Shown here piece by piece: positions 8,063 through 17,112 of a stretch of DNA of 64,000 bases. This stretch comes from Arthrobacter sp. P2b (GTDB taxonomy: Bacteria > Actinomycetota > Actinomycetes > Actinomycetales > Micrococcaceae). The position numbers and the translations under genes are program-made. Each line of letters starts with the position of its first letter. Within the stretch, counting starts at the first letter, position 1. The stretch spans positions 124,001-188,000 of the forward strand of contig NZ_FVZL01000007.1 of assembly GCF_900168295.1 (NCBI RefSeq), read 5' to 3'. The notes under the pieces are model-generated. The model was not told the origin of the DNA, did no database searches, and was given only the letters and a program-made list of their open reading frames with translations.

Positions 8063-9274
8063 TCAGTCGAACCAGGGATCGAGTCCATGCAGCGGGAACA
8101 CGGCCTTGCGGGTGGCCATGACGGTACGGTCCACGGCGTCGTTGGGATCGAAACCGACCTCCCATGACCGCCACCACAGCTCCACGTCGTCGCCCATCAG
8201 GCCGGGCGTGGACGTGCCGAATTTCCCTTCCACATAGTCGCGCCAGTCCTGCGGCACCGGCGTACGCAGCGGCACCGGCCGCCCCGCGGCGATGGCCACC
8301 AGGTGACTCCAGGACCGCGGCACCACATGCAGGACGTTGTACCCGCCGCCGCCGGTGGCGATCCAGCGGCCGTCGCAGTGGCGCTCGGCGAGATGTCCGA
8401 CGGCGGATGCCGCCTCCCGCTGACCGTCAACACTGAGATTGAGGTGCGTGAGCGGGTCCGTCCGGTGGGAGTCACAGCCGTGCTGGCTTACGATCACTTC
8501 GGGTTCGAAGGCGGCCACGAGCTGCGGCACCACGGCGTAAAACGCCCGAAGCCAGCCGGCGTCGCCCGTTCCGGCCGGCAAGGCGATGTTAACGGCCGTC
8601 CCCTCCGCCTGCGGCCCGCCGATCTCGTTGGCGAACCCGGTACCGGGGAACAGCGTGAGGCCCGTTTCGTGCAGGGAAAGGGTGAGGACCCGGGGATCGT
8701 CCCAGAAGATGCTTTCCGTGCCGTCGCCGTGGTGGGCGTCAACGTCGATGTACGCCACCTTGCGGATGCCGCCGTCGAGCAGCTTCTGCACGGCAAGTGC
8801 GGCGTCGTTGTAGATGCAGAAGCCGCTGGCACGGTCCCTGGCCGCGTGGTGCATGCCGCCGCCGAAGTTCACGGCGTGCAGGGCTGACCCGTCCAGGATC
8901 CGGGACGCAGCCAGCAGGGATCCGCCCGCCAACCGCGCGGCGGCTTCATGCATCCCGGCAAAGGCGGGGTCGTCCTCGGTGCCCAGGCCGCGGGATTCAT
9001 CCGATTCGGACGGGTCCTCGCTCACCCGCCGCACCGCAGCAACGAACTCGGCCGAATGCACGGACTCCAGGTCGGCGTCGGCGGCCACCCCAGGGGCTTC
9101 CACCGAAACATGCTCAAGATCGAACAGTCCCAGGCTCCGGACCAGGCGTGCCGTAAGGTCCATCCGCTCCGGTGCCATGGGATGGCCCGGTCCGAAGTTG
9201 TAGGCGGTCATGTCAGGGCTCCACGCCACCGTCGTTGGCGGCGCGGGCTTGCTGAGACCGGGCAGGTATGTCAT
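8063..9274 (-). CDS. acuC: AcuC-type acetoin utilisation / histone deacetylase-fold protein
   Basis: Zinc-dependent deacetylase fold, 403 residues. In B. subtilis AcuC removes acetyl groups from acetyl-CoA synthetase; an acetyl-CoA synthetase gene (acsA) lies 26 kb downstream in this window. Family signatures are HPMAPERMDLT near the start, GGGMHHAARDRASGFCIYNDAA (tandem active-site histidines), the metal-binding DVDAHHGDGTE, LSLHETG and a late GGGGYN. ATG at 9272-9274 is preferred: a TAGCCT -10 box (9282-9287) ends seven bases upstream and there is no ribosome site, so a leaderless mRNA is likely. The upstream neighbour is the divergent K+ transporter. Confidence 0.85.
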   Translation of the reverse strand: MTYLPGLSKPAPPTTVAWSPDMTAYNFGPGHPMAPERMDLTARLVRSLGLFDLEHVSVEAPGVAADADLESVHSAEFVAAVRRVSEDPSESDESRGLGTEDDPAFAGMHEAAARLAGGSLLAASRILDGSALHAVNFGGGMHHAARDRASGFCIYNDAALAVQKLLDGGIRKVAYIDVDAHHGDGTESIFWDDPRVLTLSLHETGLTLFPGTGFANEIGGPQAEGTAVNIALPAGTGDAGWLRAFYAVVPQLVAAFEPEVIVSQHGCDSHRTDPLTHLNLSVDGQREAASAVGHLAERHCDGRWIATGGGGYNVLHVVPRSWSHLVAIAAGRPVPLRTPVPQDWRDYVEGKFGTSTPGLMGDDVELWWRSWEVGFDPNDAVDRTVMATRKAVFPLHGLDPWFD

Positions 9275-9378
9275 CAATCACAGGCTACCGGAGGCCGGGC
9301 CCTTGTCCGCCCGGCCATTACGCGGGCATTAGTGGTTTACTACTGAGGGAAGCAGATTCAACCGAGGAAAAGCCACAC

Positions 9379-10809
9379 ATGACGCAAAGCCAGTCGAGGC
9401 CCCGGAATTCGGCCAGCTGGCACCCCGCGCAGGAGCGGGAGGGCCTCTGGATCCTAACGCGGCTCCGCGACTTCATTGACGACATTGCCAACACCTCCCC
9501 TGCCCGGCTTGCCCTGAGCGCGTTCGCCGCCGTGTGCCTGGTGTTCACCTTCCTGCTGTCCTTGCCCGTTTCCTCTGCCGCCGGCACCGCAACCCCACTG
9601 CACCAGGCCATGTTCACCGCAGTTTCCGCCGTGTGCGTTACAGGCCTCACGGTAGTGTCGACGGCGGTCCACTGGTCCTTCTTCGGCCAGCTGGTGATCC
9701 TGATCGGCGTGTTCATCGGCGGCCTGGGCACGCTGACCCTTGCGTCGCTGCTGGCCCTGATGGTGAGCAAACGGCTCGGCGTCCGCGGCAAGATCATTGC
9801 GGCGGAATCCATGAACAACGCAGGCCGCCTCGGTGAAGTGGGTACCCTGCTGCGGATCGTCATCACCACCTCCGTGGTCATCGAAGGGATCCTGGCGCTG
9901 GCCTTGATCCCACGGTTCCTCACCCTGGGCGAGCCGTTCTGGCAATCCGTCTGGCACGGGATCTTCTACGCCATCTCATCCTTCAACAACGCCGGCTTCA
10001 CCCCGCACTCGGACGGCATCGTCCCGTATGAGACTGACCTGTGGATCCTGGTTCCCCTGATGCTGGGCGTCTTCCTGGGCAGCCTTGGATTTCCCGTGGT
10101 GATGGTCCTGCAGCAGAACGGCTTGAACTGGAAGCGGTGGAACCTGCACACCAAGCTGACCATCCAGGTTTCCTTCATCCTCCTGGTGGCGGGTACGTTC
10201 CTGTGGGGCCTGATGGAGTGGGACAACGCCCGGACCATCGGCACGATGGGTTTCGGAGACAAGGTGACACACTCGCTGTTCGCCTCTGTCATGACCCGGT
10301 CCGGCGGGTTCAACCTGGTGGACCAGAACCAGATGGAATCCACCACCATGCTCCTGACGGACGCCCTGATGTTCGCCGGCGGCGGCTCAGCGTCGACGGC
10401 GGGCGGCATCAAAGTAACCACCATCGCCGTGATGTTCCTGGCCATCGTTGCCGAAGCTCGGGGCGACGCCGACGTGAAGGTGTACGGCAGGACCATCCCG
10501 GAGGGCAGCATGCGGGTGGCCATTTCGGTCATCGTTGCCGGCGCCACCCTGGTGTCCGTCTCCGCGTTCCTCCTGCTTCACATCAGCGGCGCGTCCCTGG
10601 ACCGCGTCCTGTTCGAGACCATTTCCGCGTTCGCCACGGTGGGGCTGAGCACCAACCTCAGCGCGGAGGTTCCGCCCGAGGGCGTCTACGTCCTGACAGC
10701 GCTCATGTTTGCGGGCCGTGTAGGCACCGTAACCCTCGCCGCCGCCCTGGCCCTGCGCCAGCGCAGCCAGCTCTACCACTATCCCGAAGAGAGGCCCATC
10801 ATTGGCTAG
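9379..10809 (+). CDS. ktrB: Trk/Ktr-type potassium uptake membrane subunit
   Basis: A 476-residue K+ channel-like transporter of the TrkH/KtrB superfamily. The four pore loops are recognisable as CVTGLTV, SSFNNAGFT, MTRSGGFN and ATVGLSTN, each supplying a selectivity glycine. Many hydrophobic helices surround them. The N-terminal cytoplasmic segment of about 45 residues is polar. ATG at 9379 is chosen for the GAGGAAAAG upstream. The next gene, the regulatory subunit KtrA, overlaps its end by eight bases, so the two form a coupled operon and a complex at the membrane. Confidence 0.87.
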   Translation: MTQSQSRPRNSASWHPAQEREGLWILTRLRDFIDDIANTSPARLALSAFAAVCLVFTFLLSLPVSSAAGTATPLHQAMFTAVSAVCVTGLTVVSTAVHWSFFGQLVILIGVFIGGLGTLTLASLLALMVSKRLGVRGKIIAAESMNNAGRLGEVGTLLRIVITTSVVIEGILALALIPRFLTLGEPFWQSVWHGIFYAISSFNNAGFTPHSDGIVPYETDLWILVPLMLGVFLGSLGFPVVMVLQQNGLNWKRWNLHTKLTIQVSFILLVAGTFLWGLMEWDNARTIGTMGFGDKVTHSLFASVMTRSGGFNLVDQNQMESTTMLLTDALMFAGGGSASTAGGIKVTTIAVMFLAIVAEARGDADVKVYGRTIPEGSMRVAISVIVAGATLVSVSAFLLLHISGASLDRVLFETISAFATVGLSTNLSAEVPPEGVYVLTALMFAGRVGTVTLAAALALRQRSQLYHYPEERPIIG

Positions 10810-11488
10810 TTCCCCAGACGCCCCCAGGCGCCCCGCCCATAATGCTCCGGTGCTGGTGATCGGGCTGGGCCGCTTCGGTTCATCCACTGCCGAGCAGCTG
10901 GTGAAGCAGGGCCGTGAAGTGCTCGCCATCGAACGGGACCGGACCCTGGTGCAGAAGTGGGCACCCCTGCTGACCCACGTGGTGGAAGCCGACGCCACCA
11001 ACATCGACGCACTCCGGCAGCTTGGAGCCCAGGAGTTCAGCTCTGCCGTCGTGGGCGTGGGCACGTCCATTGAGTCTTCCGTGCTGATCACCGTAAACCT
11101 GGTGGACCTGGGCATTGAACACCTGTGGGTGAAGGCGATTACGCCATCGCACGGCAAGATCCTCACCCGGATCGGTGCCAACCACGTGATCTATCCGGAA
11201 GCGGACGCCGGCGTACGCGCGGCGCACCTGGTGTCCGGGCGCATGCTCGACTTCATCGAATTCGACGACGACTTCGCCATCGTCAAGATGTACCCGCCCC
11301 GTGAAACAGTTGGTTTCACGCTCGATGAGTCGAAGGTCCGCTCCAAGTACGGCGTGACGATCGTGGGCGTGAAGTCACCGGGTGAGGACTTCACCTACGC
11401 GCGGCCGGAGACCAAGGTGTCCTCGCGGGACATGCTGATCGTGTCCGGCCACGTGGACCTGCTGGAGCGCTTCGCCGCCAGGCCGTAG
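10802..11488 (+). CDS. ktrA: Ktr/Trk potassium uptake regulatory subunit (RCK protein)
   Basis: Cytoplasmic gating subunit of 228 residues. The RCK-N Rossmann domain begins VLVIGLGRFGSSTAEQL with the acidic ribose-binding residue in LAIERD, and an RCK-C domain covers roughly residues 140-225. These bind nucleotides and control the KtrB pore. Translation most likely starts at TTG 10802, which overlaps the ktrB stop and has GAGAGG a few bases upstream; no ATG is available before the Rossmann motif. At 228 residues it matches the single-RCK KtrA form and not the double TrkA. Confidence 0.83.
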   Translation: MASSPDAPRRPAHNAPVLVIGLGRFGSSTAEQLVKQGREVLAIERDRTLVQKWAPLLTHVVEADATNIDALRQLGAQEFSSAVVGVGTSIESSVLITVNLVDLGIEHLWVKAITPSHGKILTRIGANHVIYPEADAGVRAAHLVSGRMLDFIEFDDDFAIVKMYPPRETVGFTLDESKVRSKYGVTIVGVKSPGEDFTYARPETKVSSRDMLIVSGHVDLLERFAARP

Positions 11489-11507
11489 GGGTTTGGGCGG
11501 GCCCAAA

Positions 11508-12341
11508 TTAGCCGAGCTGTTTGGTGATTTCCGCTGCCCTGTCCGCTGCGGCCTTTGCGCCGGCGGCGATGATGGACGGGATGCCCTGCTCATCAAATGT
11601 GGCGATGGCGCGTTCCGTGGTGCCGTTCGGGCTGGTGACCGCCTTCCGCAGCGCTGACGGGTCGGCACCGGGTTCGGCGAGCATGAGCCCGGCGCCGGCT
11701 ACGGTTTCGCGGGCCAGGAGCAGGGACAGTTCATGGTCCAGGCCCAGTTCCACCCCCGCGGCGGCCATTGCTTCGGCGAGGTAGAACGCGTAGGCGGGTC
11801 CCGAGCCGCTGATGGCCGAGAGCGCGTCCACCTGTTCCTCGGGTACTTCGACGACGGTTCCCGCGCCCTGCAGCATGTCCTTGACCTGCTGGAGCTGTTC
11901 AGGGGTGCAGTTGGTGCCGGGCGAAACGGACACCACGCCGCGGCCCAGTTTCGCCGGTGTGTTGGGCATGGTCCGGATGACCGGCTGCCCCGCGGGGAGC
12001 GCGGCTTCGAGCTGGGCGATCGACACGGCGGCGGCCACGCTGACCACTACGGTGTTCGGCGAGAGAGCCCCGCTGATTTCCCGGGCGAGGTCCGCGATGC
12101 CCACCGGCTTGACGCCAAGAATGACGACGGCGGACCCCTTGGTAGCCTGTCTGTTGTTGTCGGGCTCCTCCTCGCCTGCGATGGCGGTGATGCCGTGGTA
12201 CCGCTCGGCCAGTTCGGCGGCACGCTCGGCGCGCCGGACCGTAGCCACGACGTCCGCCGGATCCGTGCCAGCTTCCAGCAGGCCGCCGAGAATGGCCTCG
12301 TTCATGGATCCACAGCCAAGGAATGCGATTCGGTTGCTCAT
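11508..12341 (-). CDS. proC: Pyrroline-5-carboxylate reductase
   Basis: Last enzyme of proline synthesis, reducing 1-pyrroline-5-carboxylate with NAD(P)H. Its 277 residues match the family length. The N-terminal Rossmann motif is FLGCGSMNEAILGGL, and the C-terminal dimerisation/substrate region carries AISGSGPAYAFYLAEAM and TVAGAGLML. ATG at 12339-12341 follows a GGAG ribosome site and starts directly before the Rossmann strand. It is convergent with ktrA, with 19 bases between stops. Upstream lies a 304-base gap holding a palindromic repeat element. Confidence 0.92.
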   Translation of the reverse strand: MSNRIAFLGCGSMNEAILGGLLEAGTDPADVVATVRRAERAAELAERYHGITAIAGEEEPDNNRQATKGSAVVILGVKPVGIADLAREISGALSPNTVVVSVAAAVSIAQLEAALPAGQPVIRTMPNTPAKLGRGVVSVSPGTNCTPEQLQQVKDMLQGAGTVVEVPEEQVDALSAISGSGPAYAFYLAEAMAAAGVELGLDHELSLLLARETVAGAGLMLAEPGADPSALRKAVTSPNGTTERAIATFDEQGIPSIIAAGAKAAADRAAEITKQLG

Positions 12342-12387
12342 GGCTCCATCATTGCAGTTAGCCACGGCGGGTGCCGACTTCTTACAG

Positions 12388-12450
12388 CAACGCGGGGTCG
12401 GATAAAGCCCAATTCCTGCCCGATATTGGGCCGTATCTGACCCCGCGTTG
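12388..12450. repeat. Palindromic interspersed element, copy A
   Basis: A 63-base element with inverted ends CAACGCGGGGTC (12388-12399) and GACCCCGCGTTG (12439-12450). An inner palindrome, GCCCAAT...ATTGGGC, lies between them. A second element with the same ends but a different inner hairpin is at 46304-46365. Both lie in intergenic DNA. Confidence 0.8.
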
Positions 12451-12569
12451 GCTGGATTCACAGCTGGCTCACATGTTCAGCGCAGGTCCCTCACAAGTTG
12501 CGCCCCTACCGTGGTTATTACCTCATTGAGGGTGCGAGTGATGCGGCAGGCATGGGGATGTCTGCCAGG

Positions 12570-12624
12570 GCACCGGCGGCTGGCAACAGGTTTTCCCCCA
12601 TTTTCCTGTTGCCGGCCCCGGTGC
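12570..12624 (-). terminator. Long hairpin downstream of ppx
   Basis: Arms GCACCGGCGGCTGGCAACAG (from 12570) and CCTGTTGCCGGCCCCGGTGC (12605-12624) pair over about 20 bases with small imperfections around a T/C-rich 14-base loop. It begins 22 bases past the ppx stop on that strand and probably ends its transcript. There is no clear T-run. Confidence 0.5.
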
Positions 12625-12645
12625 TTCCGCTTTTAAAGGCCAGTC

Positions 12646-13635
12646 CTAGACGGGTGCCTCCACGGCCTGCGGGGCGGCGATGTGCGGCGCGGGTTCAAGA
12701 GGCCCGGAGAAGACCAGCTGGTCAAGGCGGCGCAGGATGAGGCCTTCGCGCAGGGCCCAGGGACAGATGCGGAGCTTCTTGAATTTGAACAGCTCCAGTG
12801 CGGCCTCAGCCACCAGCGCACCGGCCAGGAGCTGGTGTGCGCGCGCCTCGGAGACACCGGGCAGATGCAGCCGGTCTTCGGCTTTCATCGCCGAAATGCG
12901 CTGCGCCCAGATCCCAAGATCGGAGGCGTGCAGTTCCCGCTTGACGTAGGGACCGCCCGCGCTCGGTGCCGCCCCGGCGATCCGGGCCAGGGACCGGAAT
13001 GTCTTGGAGGTTCCGGCCACCAGGTTGGCCCTGCCCAGGCCGTCGAACTCCCGGACCGCGGGCTTCAGGGTGGCCTGGATGTACCGCCGCAGTTCCTTCA
13101 CGCTCTTTGCGCTGGGAGGGTCCTCCGCCAGCCAGTCCCGGGTGAGCCGGCTGGCGCCCAGGGGCACTGACGTGGCCACCTCCGGGAGCTCGTCCTGGCC
13201 AAAGGCCATCTCGAAGGAACCGCCGCCAATGTCCAGGTTCAGGATGGGGCCGGCACCCCAGCCGTGCCAGCGGCGAACGGCGAAGAAGGTCATGGACGCT
13301 TCCTCACTGCCGGTCAGCTCCTGCAGCGTCACGGTGGTTTCATGCTTGACGCGGGCCAGGACCTCGGGACCGTTGGTGGCCTCGCGGATGGCCGACGTAC
13401 AAAACGCCAGGAGGTCCTCTGCCTTGTGCCGGGCCGCGAACTCCCACGCTTCCAGCACGAATTCGCTGAGTTCGTGCTGCCCGGCGTCGCTGATGCTGCC
13501 GTCAGGTTCCAAGTACTGGACCAGGGACAGGGGCCGCTTGTGAGATGCAAAAGGAACCGGGCGCGCACCAGGGTGGGCATCCACCAGCAGAAGATGGACA
13601 GTGTTGGACCCGATATCGAGGACGCCTAGTCGCAT
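12646..13635 (-). CDS. Ppx/GppA family exopolyphosphatase
   Basis: A 329-residue member of the ASKHA-fold phosphatase family that hydrolyses polyphosphate or pppGpp. The N-terminal phosphate loop is VLDIGSNTVHLLLVD and the second glycine-rich loop is DIGGGSFEMAFG; a catalytic glutamate is expected near SAIREATN. It is the short (about 330 residues) actinobacterial form without the C-terminal HD region of E. coli Ppx. ATG at 13633-13635 is preferred: AATAAT ends six bases upstream and there is no ribosome site, so a leaderless start is likely; GTG at 13650 is the alternative. Confidence 0.82.
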   Translation of the reverse strand: MRLGVLDIGSNTVHLLLVDAHPGARPVPFASHKRPLSLVQYLEPDGSISDAGQHELSEFVLEAWEFAARHKAEDLLAFCTSAIREATNGPEVLARVKHETTVTLQELTGSEEASMTFFAVRRWHGWGAGPILNLDIGGGSFEMAFGQDELPEVATSVPLGASRLTRDWLAEDPPSAKSVKELRRYIQATLKPAVREFDGLGRANLVAGTSKTFRSLARIAGAAPSAGGPYVKRELHASDLGIWAQRISAMKAEDRLHLPGVSEARAHQLLAGALVAEAALELFKFKKLRICPWALREGLILRRLDQLVFSGPLEPAPHIAAPQAVEAPV

Positions 13636-13715
13636 CCTGCCATTATTCACTGGCGCAGCAGGTGGATTCCAACCGCCACCCGGTCAACGGGTGCAGCAGG
13701 TCAATTGTTGCGGCG

Positions 13716-14168
13716 TCAGTTGGTGGACGGGTCCGTCGGGGCATCGCCGGGGAGTTCGTCAGCGCGCTTGAAATCGCGCTTGATGTTGGCGACGCCCTCA
13801 GGGTTGATTTCGAAGCCGTAGGCCGCCCCGGGGTTGATGACCATGCCCAGCTCCTCGCCGATGTTGGCGATGATCGCTGCGCCCTGGGTGCCGAGCACGT
13901 TGGGGGCTGCTGCAAGATACTGCTCGTCAACACGGCTGGGGTGCGAGAAGACGGCAAGGACGGGGTCGCCGTCGGAGTTGGCCAGGACCAGGGGCTCCAC
14001 CTGGGAGTCCTCGCCCTCGATGCCGTCCGAGCTGACGATGTACACCTCGCTGTTGAGGAAGGACAGGATGACGTCCACGGGACTCGCGTCAGGCTCTCCG
14101 CCCTTGGCGAGCTTCTCCTCAAGGTCGTTCAGCGGAGTCGGGTCGGCAATTCCGGGCTGTTCAGTCAT
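13716..14168 (-). CDS. SseB-like protein
   Basis: A 150-residue acidic protein. The segment VYIVSSDGIEGED...PLVLANSDGDPVLAVFSHPSRVDEQYL resembles the SseB N-terminal domain found in small actinobacterial proteins of unknown function. A glycine/proline-containing end (GMVINPGAAYGFEINPEGVANIKRDF) is also typical of that domain. No signal peptide or membrane helix is visible. ATG at 14168 follows GGTAGAGGC. It lies between topA and ppx on the same strand, with a REP-like hairpin just upstream. Confidence 0.6.
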   Translation of the reverse strand: MTEQPGIADPTPLNDLEEKLAKGGEPDASPVDVILSFLNSEVYIVSSDGIEGEDSQVEPLVLANSDGDPVLAVFSHPSRVDEQYLAAAPNVLGTQGAAIIANIGEELGMVINPGAAYGFEINPEGVANIKRDFKRADELPGDAPTDPSTN

Positions 14169-14206
14169 GCCTCTACCCGATCACGTTCCGGTGCCCCGCG
14201 CAAACG

Positions 14207-14256
14207 CCGGTGGCTGAGCTGTTCGAAACATGGGTTTCGAACAGCTCAACCACTGG
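14207..14256. repeat. REP-like inverted pair between topA and the SseB-like gene
   Basis: Two 22-base arms, CGGTGGCTGAGCTGTTCGAAAC at 14208-14229 and its near reverse complement ending about 14255, differ at only two positions and are three bases apart. The core belongs to the same family as the repeats at 51296-51318 and 51680-51743. It starts seven bases past the topA stop, so it may also act as its terminator. Confidence 0.75.
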
Positions 14257-14262
14257 AAGAGA

Positions 14263-16989
14263 TTACTTCTTGGCCGTTGCCTTCTTTTTGGCCGGCGCCT
14301 TGCGGGTGGCCGTGCGCTTGACCGGGCCCTTGGCGCGCTTCTCGGCGAGGAGCTCCACGGCCTGTTCGCGGGTGAGTTCCTCCAGCGAGGTGGCGCGCGG
14401 AACGGTGATGTTGGTGATCCCGTCGGTGATGTACGGGCCGAACCGGCCTTCCTTCACCACGATGTTCTTCTCGGACACCGGATCGGGGCCGAACTCCGCC
14501 AGCGGCGGCACCGCAGCACGGGCACCGCGCTGCTTCGGCTGGGAGTAGATCTCGAGGGCCTGCTCCAGCGTGATGGTGAAGATTTCCTCCTCTGAGCCGA
14601 TGGACCGGGAGTCCGTCCCCTTCTTCAGGTAGGGGCCGAACCGGCCGTTCTGCACGGTGATGAGGTTGCCTTCGGCGTCCTCACCCAGGACGCGCGGCAG
14701 GCTCATGAGCTGCAGCGCCTCGTCGAGGGTTACGGACTCGACGGTCATGGACTTGAAGAGCGAGCCGGTGCGCGGCTTGGCCTTGACCGGCTTCTTGGCC
14801 GGCTTGGGCTTGCCGTTCTTGTAGTACTCCACCGGCTGGTTGGCGATCTGTTCCTCGGTCATCTCGGGGATGACCTCGGTGACGTACGCGCCATAACGGC
14901 CGTTCTTGGCAACTACGGTGTGGCCCGTGTGCGGGTCGGTGCCCAGCACCCGCTCCTCGGGGGCCGCGGTCTCCATCAGCTCGATGGCCTTGGCCGCCGT
15001 CAGTTCATCCGGTGCCAGGTCCTCCGGCACATTGGCGCGCGCCGACTCCACGATTTCCCCGGTCTTGGGGTCGACGGTGGCAGCGGAACTTTCCAGGTAC
15101 GGACCAAACTTGCCAACCCGCAGCGTGATCTCGTCGGTGATGGGGATGGAGTTGATTTCCCGGGCGTCGATCTCGCCCAGGTTGTTCACGATGCTGAGCA
15201 GGCCCGGATCGGAGTCTTCCCCAAAGTAGAAGTGCCGGAGCCAGGAGGCGCCAACGGCCTGGCCGTTGGCGATCTTGTCCAGGTCGCCTTCCATGTCCGC
15301 GGTGAACTCATAGTCCACGTAGTCGCTGAAGTGCTGCTCCAGCAGGCGGATGACCGAGAAGGCGATCCAGCTGGGAACCAGGGCCGAGCCCTGCTTCCGG
15401 ACGTAACCGCGGTCCTGGATGGTGGAGATGGTAGAGGCGTAGGTGGACGGGCGTCCTATGCCCTTCTTCTCCAGCTCTGCCGTCAGCGACGCTTCGGTGT
15501 ACCGCGGCGGCGGCGAGGTTTCGTGGCCCACAGCGATGATGTCCGAGGCCTTGAGGGCATCGCCCTTGGCAACGTTGGGAAGGCGCCGGGCTTCGTCGGA
15601 GTCCTCGTCGCCGCGGGTCTCGTCCTTGCCTTCCTCATAGGCCGCAAGGAAGCCGGGGAACGTGATCACGGTGCCGGACGCGGAGAACTCGGCATCCCGC
15701 CCGTCCGCAGCCACCGCGCCCAGGCGGATGGTCGCCGTCGAGCCCTTGGCATCGCCCATCTGGGATGCAACGGTCCGCTTCCAGATCAGTTCGTACAGCC
15801 GGAACTCGTCGCCCGAGAGCTGTTTCGCCACCTGGGCGGGCGTGCGGAAGGAGTCACCGGCGGGACGGATGGCCTCGTGGGCTTCCTGCGCGTTGGCAGA
15901 CTTGTTGGCGTACACGCGCGGGGACTGCGGAACGTACTCGGGGCCGTACAGCTCGGCAGCCTGCCGGCGGGCAGCGGTCACGGCTTCGTCGCTCAGCGCG
16001 GACGAGTCGGTACGCATATAGGTGATGTAGCCGTTTTCGTACAGCCGCTGGGCAACCTGCATGGTGCTCTTGGAGGAGAACCGCAGCTTGCGGCCCGCTT
16101 CCTGCTGCAGTGTGGAGGTGGTGAACGGCGCGGCCGGGCGGCGGGTGTACGGCTTGGTGTCCACGGAACGGACAGTGAACGAGGCATCCTGCAGCCCTGC
16201 TGCCAGCGACGTAGCCAGCTCCTCGTTGAGGTGCGCCACGTTCTTGGAGGTGAGGACGCCGTCGTCGTTGAAGTCGCGGCCGGTGGCCACCTTGGCGCCG
16301 TCAACAGCCGCGAGCTTGGCTTTGAAGGAGCCGGAATCCGCGCCGAACTGGCCGGTGAGGTCCCAGTAGGACGCCGCCTTGAACGCCATGCGTTCGCGTT
16401 CCCGGTCCACCACCATGCGGGTGACCACGGACTGCACACGGCCGGCGGACAGGCCGCGCGCCACCTTGCGCCACAGGACCGGGGAGATTTCGTAGCCGTA
16501 CAGGCGGTCCAGGACGCGGCGGGTTTCCTGCGCGTCCACCAGCGCCGAATCGACGTCGCGCAGGTTGCCCATGGCGCGCTGGATGGCTTCCTTGGTGATT
16601 TCGCCGAACGTCATCCGGTACACCGGGACCTTGGGCTTGAGCACTTCCAGCAGGTGCCACGCGATGGCTTCGCCCTCGCGGTCCCCATCGGTTGCGAGGT
16701 AAAGTTCGTCGGCGTCTTTGAGCGCCGCCTTGAGCTCGGTCACCTTTTTCTTCTTGTCCGCGGACACCACGTAGTACGGCTTGAAGTCGTGCTCGATGTC
16801 CACGGCGAACTTGCCCACCGAGGTTTTCTTCAACTCTGCGGGGAGCTCGGACGGCTGCGGCAGGTCGCGGATGTGACCAATGGAGGCCTCAACGATGAAG
16901 CCCTCGCCGAGGTACTTGGCGATGGTCTTGCTCTTGGCCGGAGACTCCACAATCACGAGTTTCTTGCCGGTTTTGGCCTTGCTTGGCAC
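14263..16989 (-). CDS. topA: DNA topoisomerase I
   Basis: Type IA topoisomerase of 908 residues that relaxes negative supercoils. The Toprim domain opens with KKLVIVESPAKSKTIAKYLG and has the acidic DGDREGEAIAWHL motif. The catalytic Tyr324 lies in ITYMRTDSS. The C-terminal part lacks zinc-finger cysteines and instead has repeated units with GxYGxYVxxG/GRFGPYxxxG patterns, then a lysine-rich tail (PAKKKATAKK), as in mycobacterial TopA. GTG at 16987-16989 is chosen: AGGAG lies five bases upstream and the encoded MPSKAKTGKK start is typical. Frames reading further upstream have no ribosome site. Confidence 0.95.
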   Translation of the reverse strand: MPSKAKTGKKLVIVESPAKSKTIAKYLGEGFIVEASIGHIRDLPQPSELPAELKKTSVGKFAVDIEHDFKPYYVVSADKKKKVTELKAALKDADELYLATDGDREGEAIAWHLLEVLKPKVPVYRMTFGEITKEAIQRAMGNLRDVDSALVDAQETRRVLDRLYGYEISPVLWRKVARGLSAGRVQSVVTRMVVDRERERMAFKAASYWDLTGQFGADSGSFKAKLAAVDGAKVATGRDFNDDGVLTSKNVAHLNEELATSLAAGLQDASFTVRSVDTKPYTRRPAAPFTTSTLQQEAGRKLRFSSKSTMQVAQRLYENGYITYMRTDSSALSDEAVTAARRQAAELYGPEYVPQSPRVYANKSANAQEAHEAIRPAGDSFRTPAQVAKQLSGDEFRLYELIWKRTVASQMGDAKGSTATIRLGAVAADGRDAEFSASGTVITFPGFLAAYEEGKDETRGDEDSDEARRLPNVAKGDALKASDIIAVGHETSPPPRYTEASLTAELEKKGIGRPSTYASTISTIQDRGYVRKQGSALVPSWIAFSVIRLLEQHFSDYVDYEFTADMEGDLDKIANGQAVGASWLRHFYFGEDSDPGLLSIVNNLGEIDAREINSIPITDEITLRVGKFGPYLESSAATVDPKTGEIVESARANVPEDLAPDELTAAKAIELMETAAPEERVLGTDPHTGHTVVAKNGRYGAYVTEVIPEMTEEQIANQPVEYYKNGKPKPAKKPVKAKPRTGSLFKSMTVESVTLDEALQLMSLPRVLGEDAEGNLITVQNGRFGPYLKKGTDSRSIGSEEEIFTITLEQALEIYSQPKQRGARAAVPPLAEFGPDPVSEKNIVVKEGRFGPYITDGITNITVPRATSLEELTREQAVELLAEKRAKGPVKRTATRKAPAKKKATAKK

Positions 16990-17112
16990 GGTGCTCCTAC
17001 AGAAAAAGGTTGCTGGGGCAGATGAGCCCATATTGGCCTAGTTCACCATATTTTGGAGAATTGTGCGCATTCCTGTGGAAAACCGGGGGCTGCAGGCAGG
17101 CGCCGCGGACGC

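Larger units (their letters stand above)
12342..12645. other. 304-base intergenic gap between proC and ppx
   Basis: Upstream of minus-strand proC and downstream of minus-strand ppx. It holds the palindromic element at 12388-12450, a long imperfect hairpin at 12570-12624, and the proC upstream sequence. I see no credible coding frame in between. Confidence 0.7.

Noticed and set aside
8063..11488. acuC, ktrB and ktrA as one functional unit.
   Set aside because: acuC is divergent from the K+ transporter genes and there is no known link between them.
14920..17025. Very long open frame on the plus strand opposite topA (also 17053-18921 opposite the methyltransferase and 53669-55222 opposite the PBP).
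   Set aside because: GC-rich third positions keep the antisense frame free of stops. The sense frames carry full family motifs; the antisense products are Gly/Val/His-rich and match nothing.
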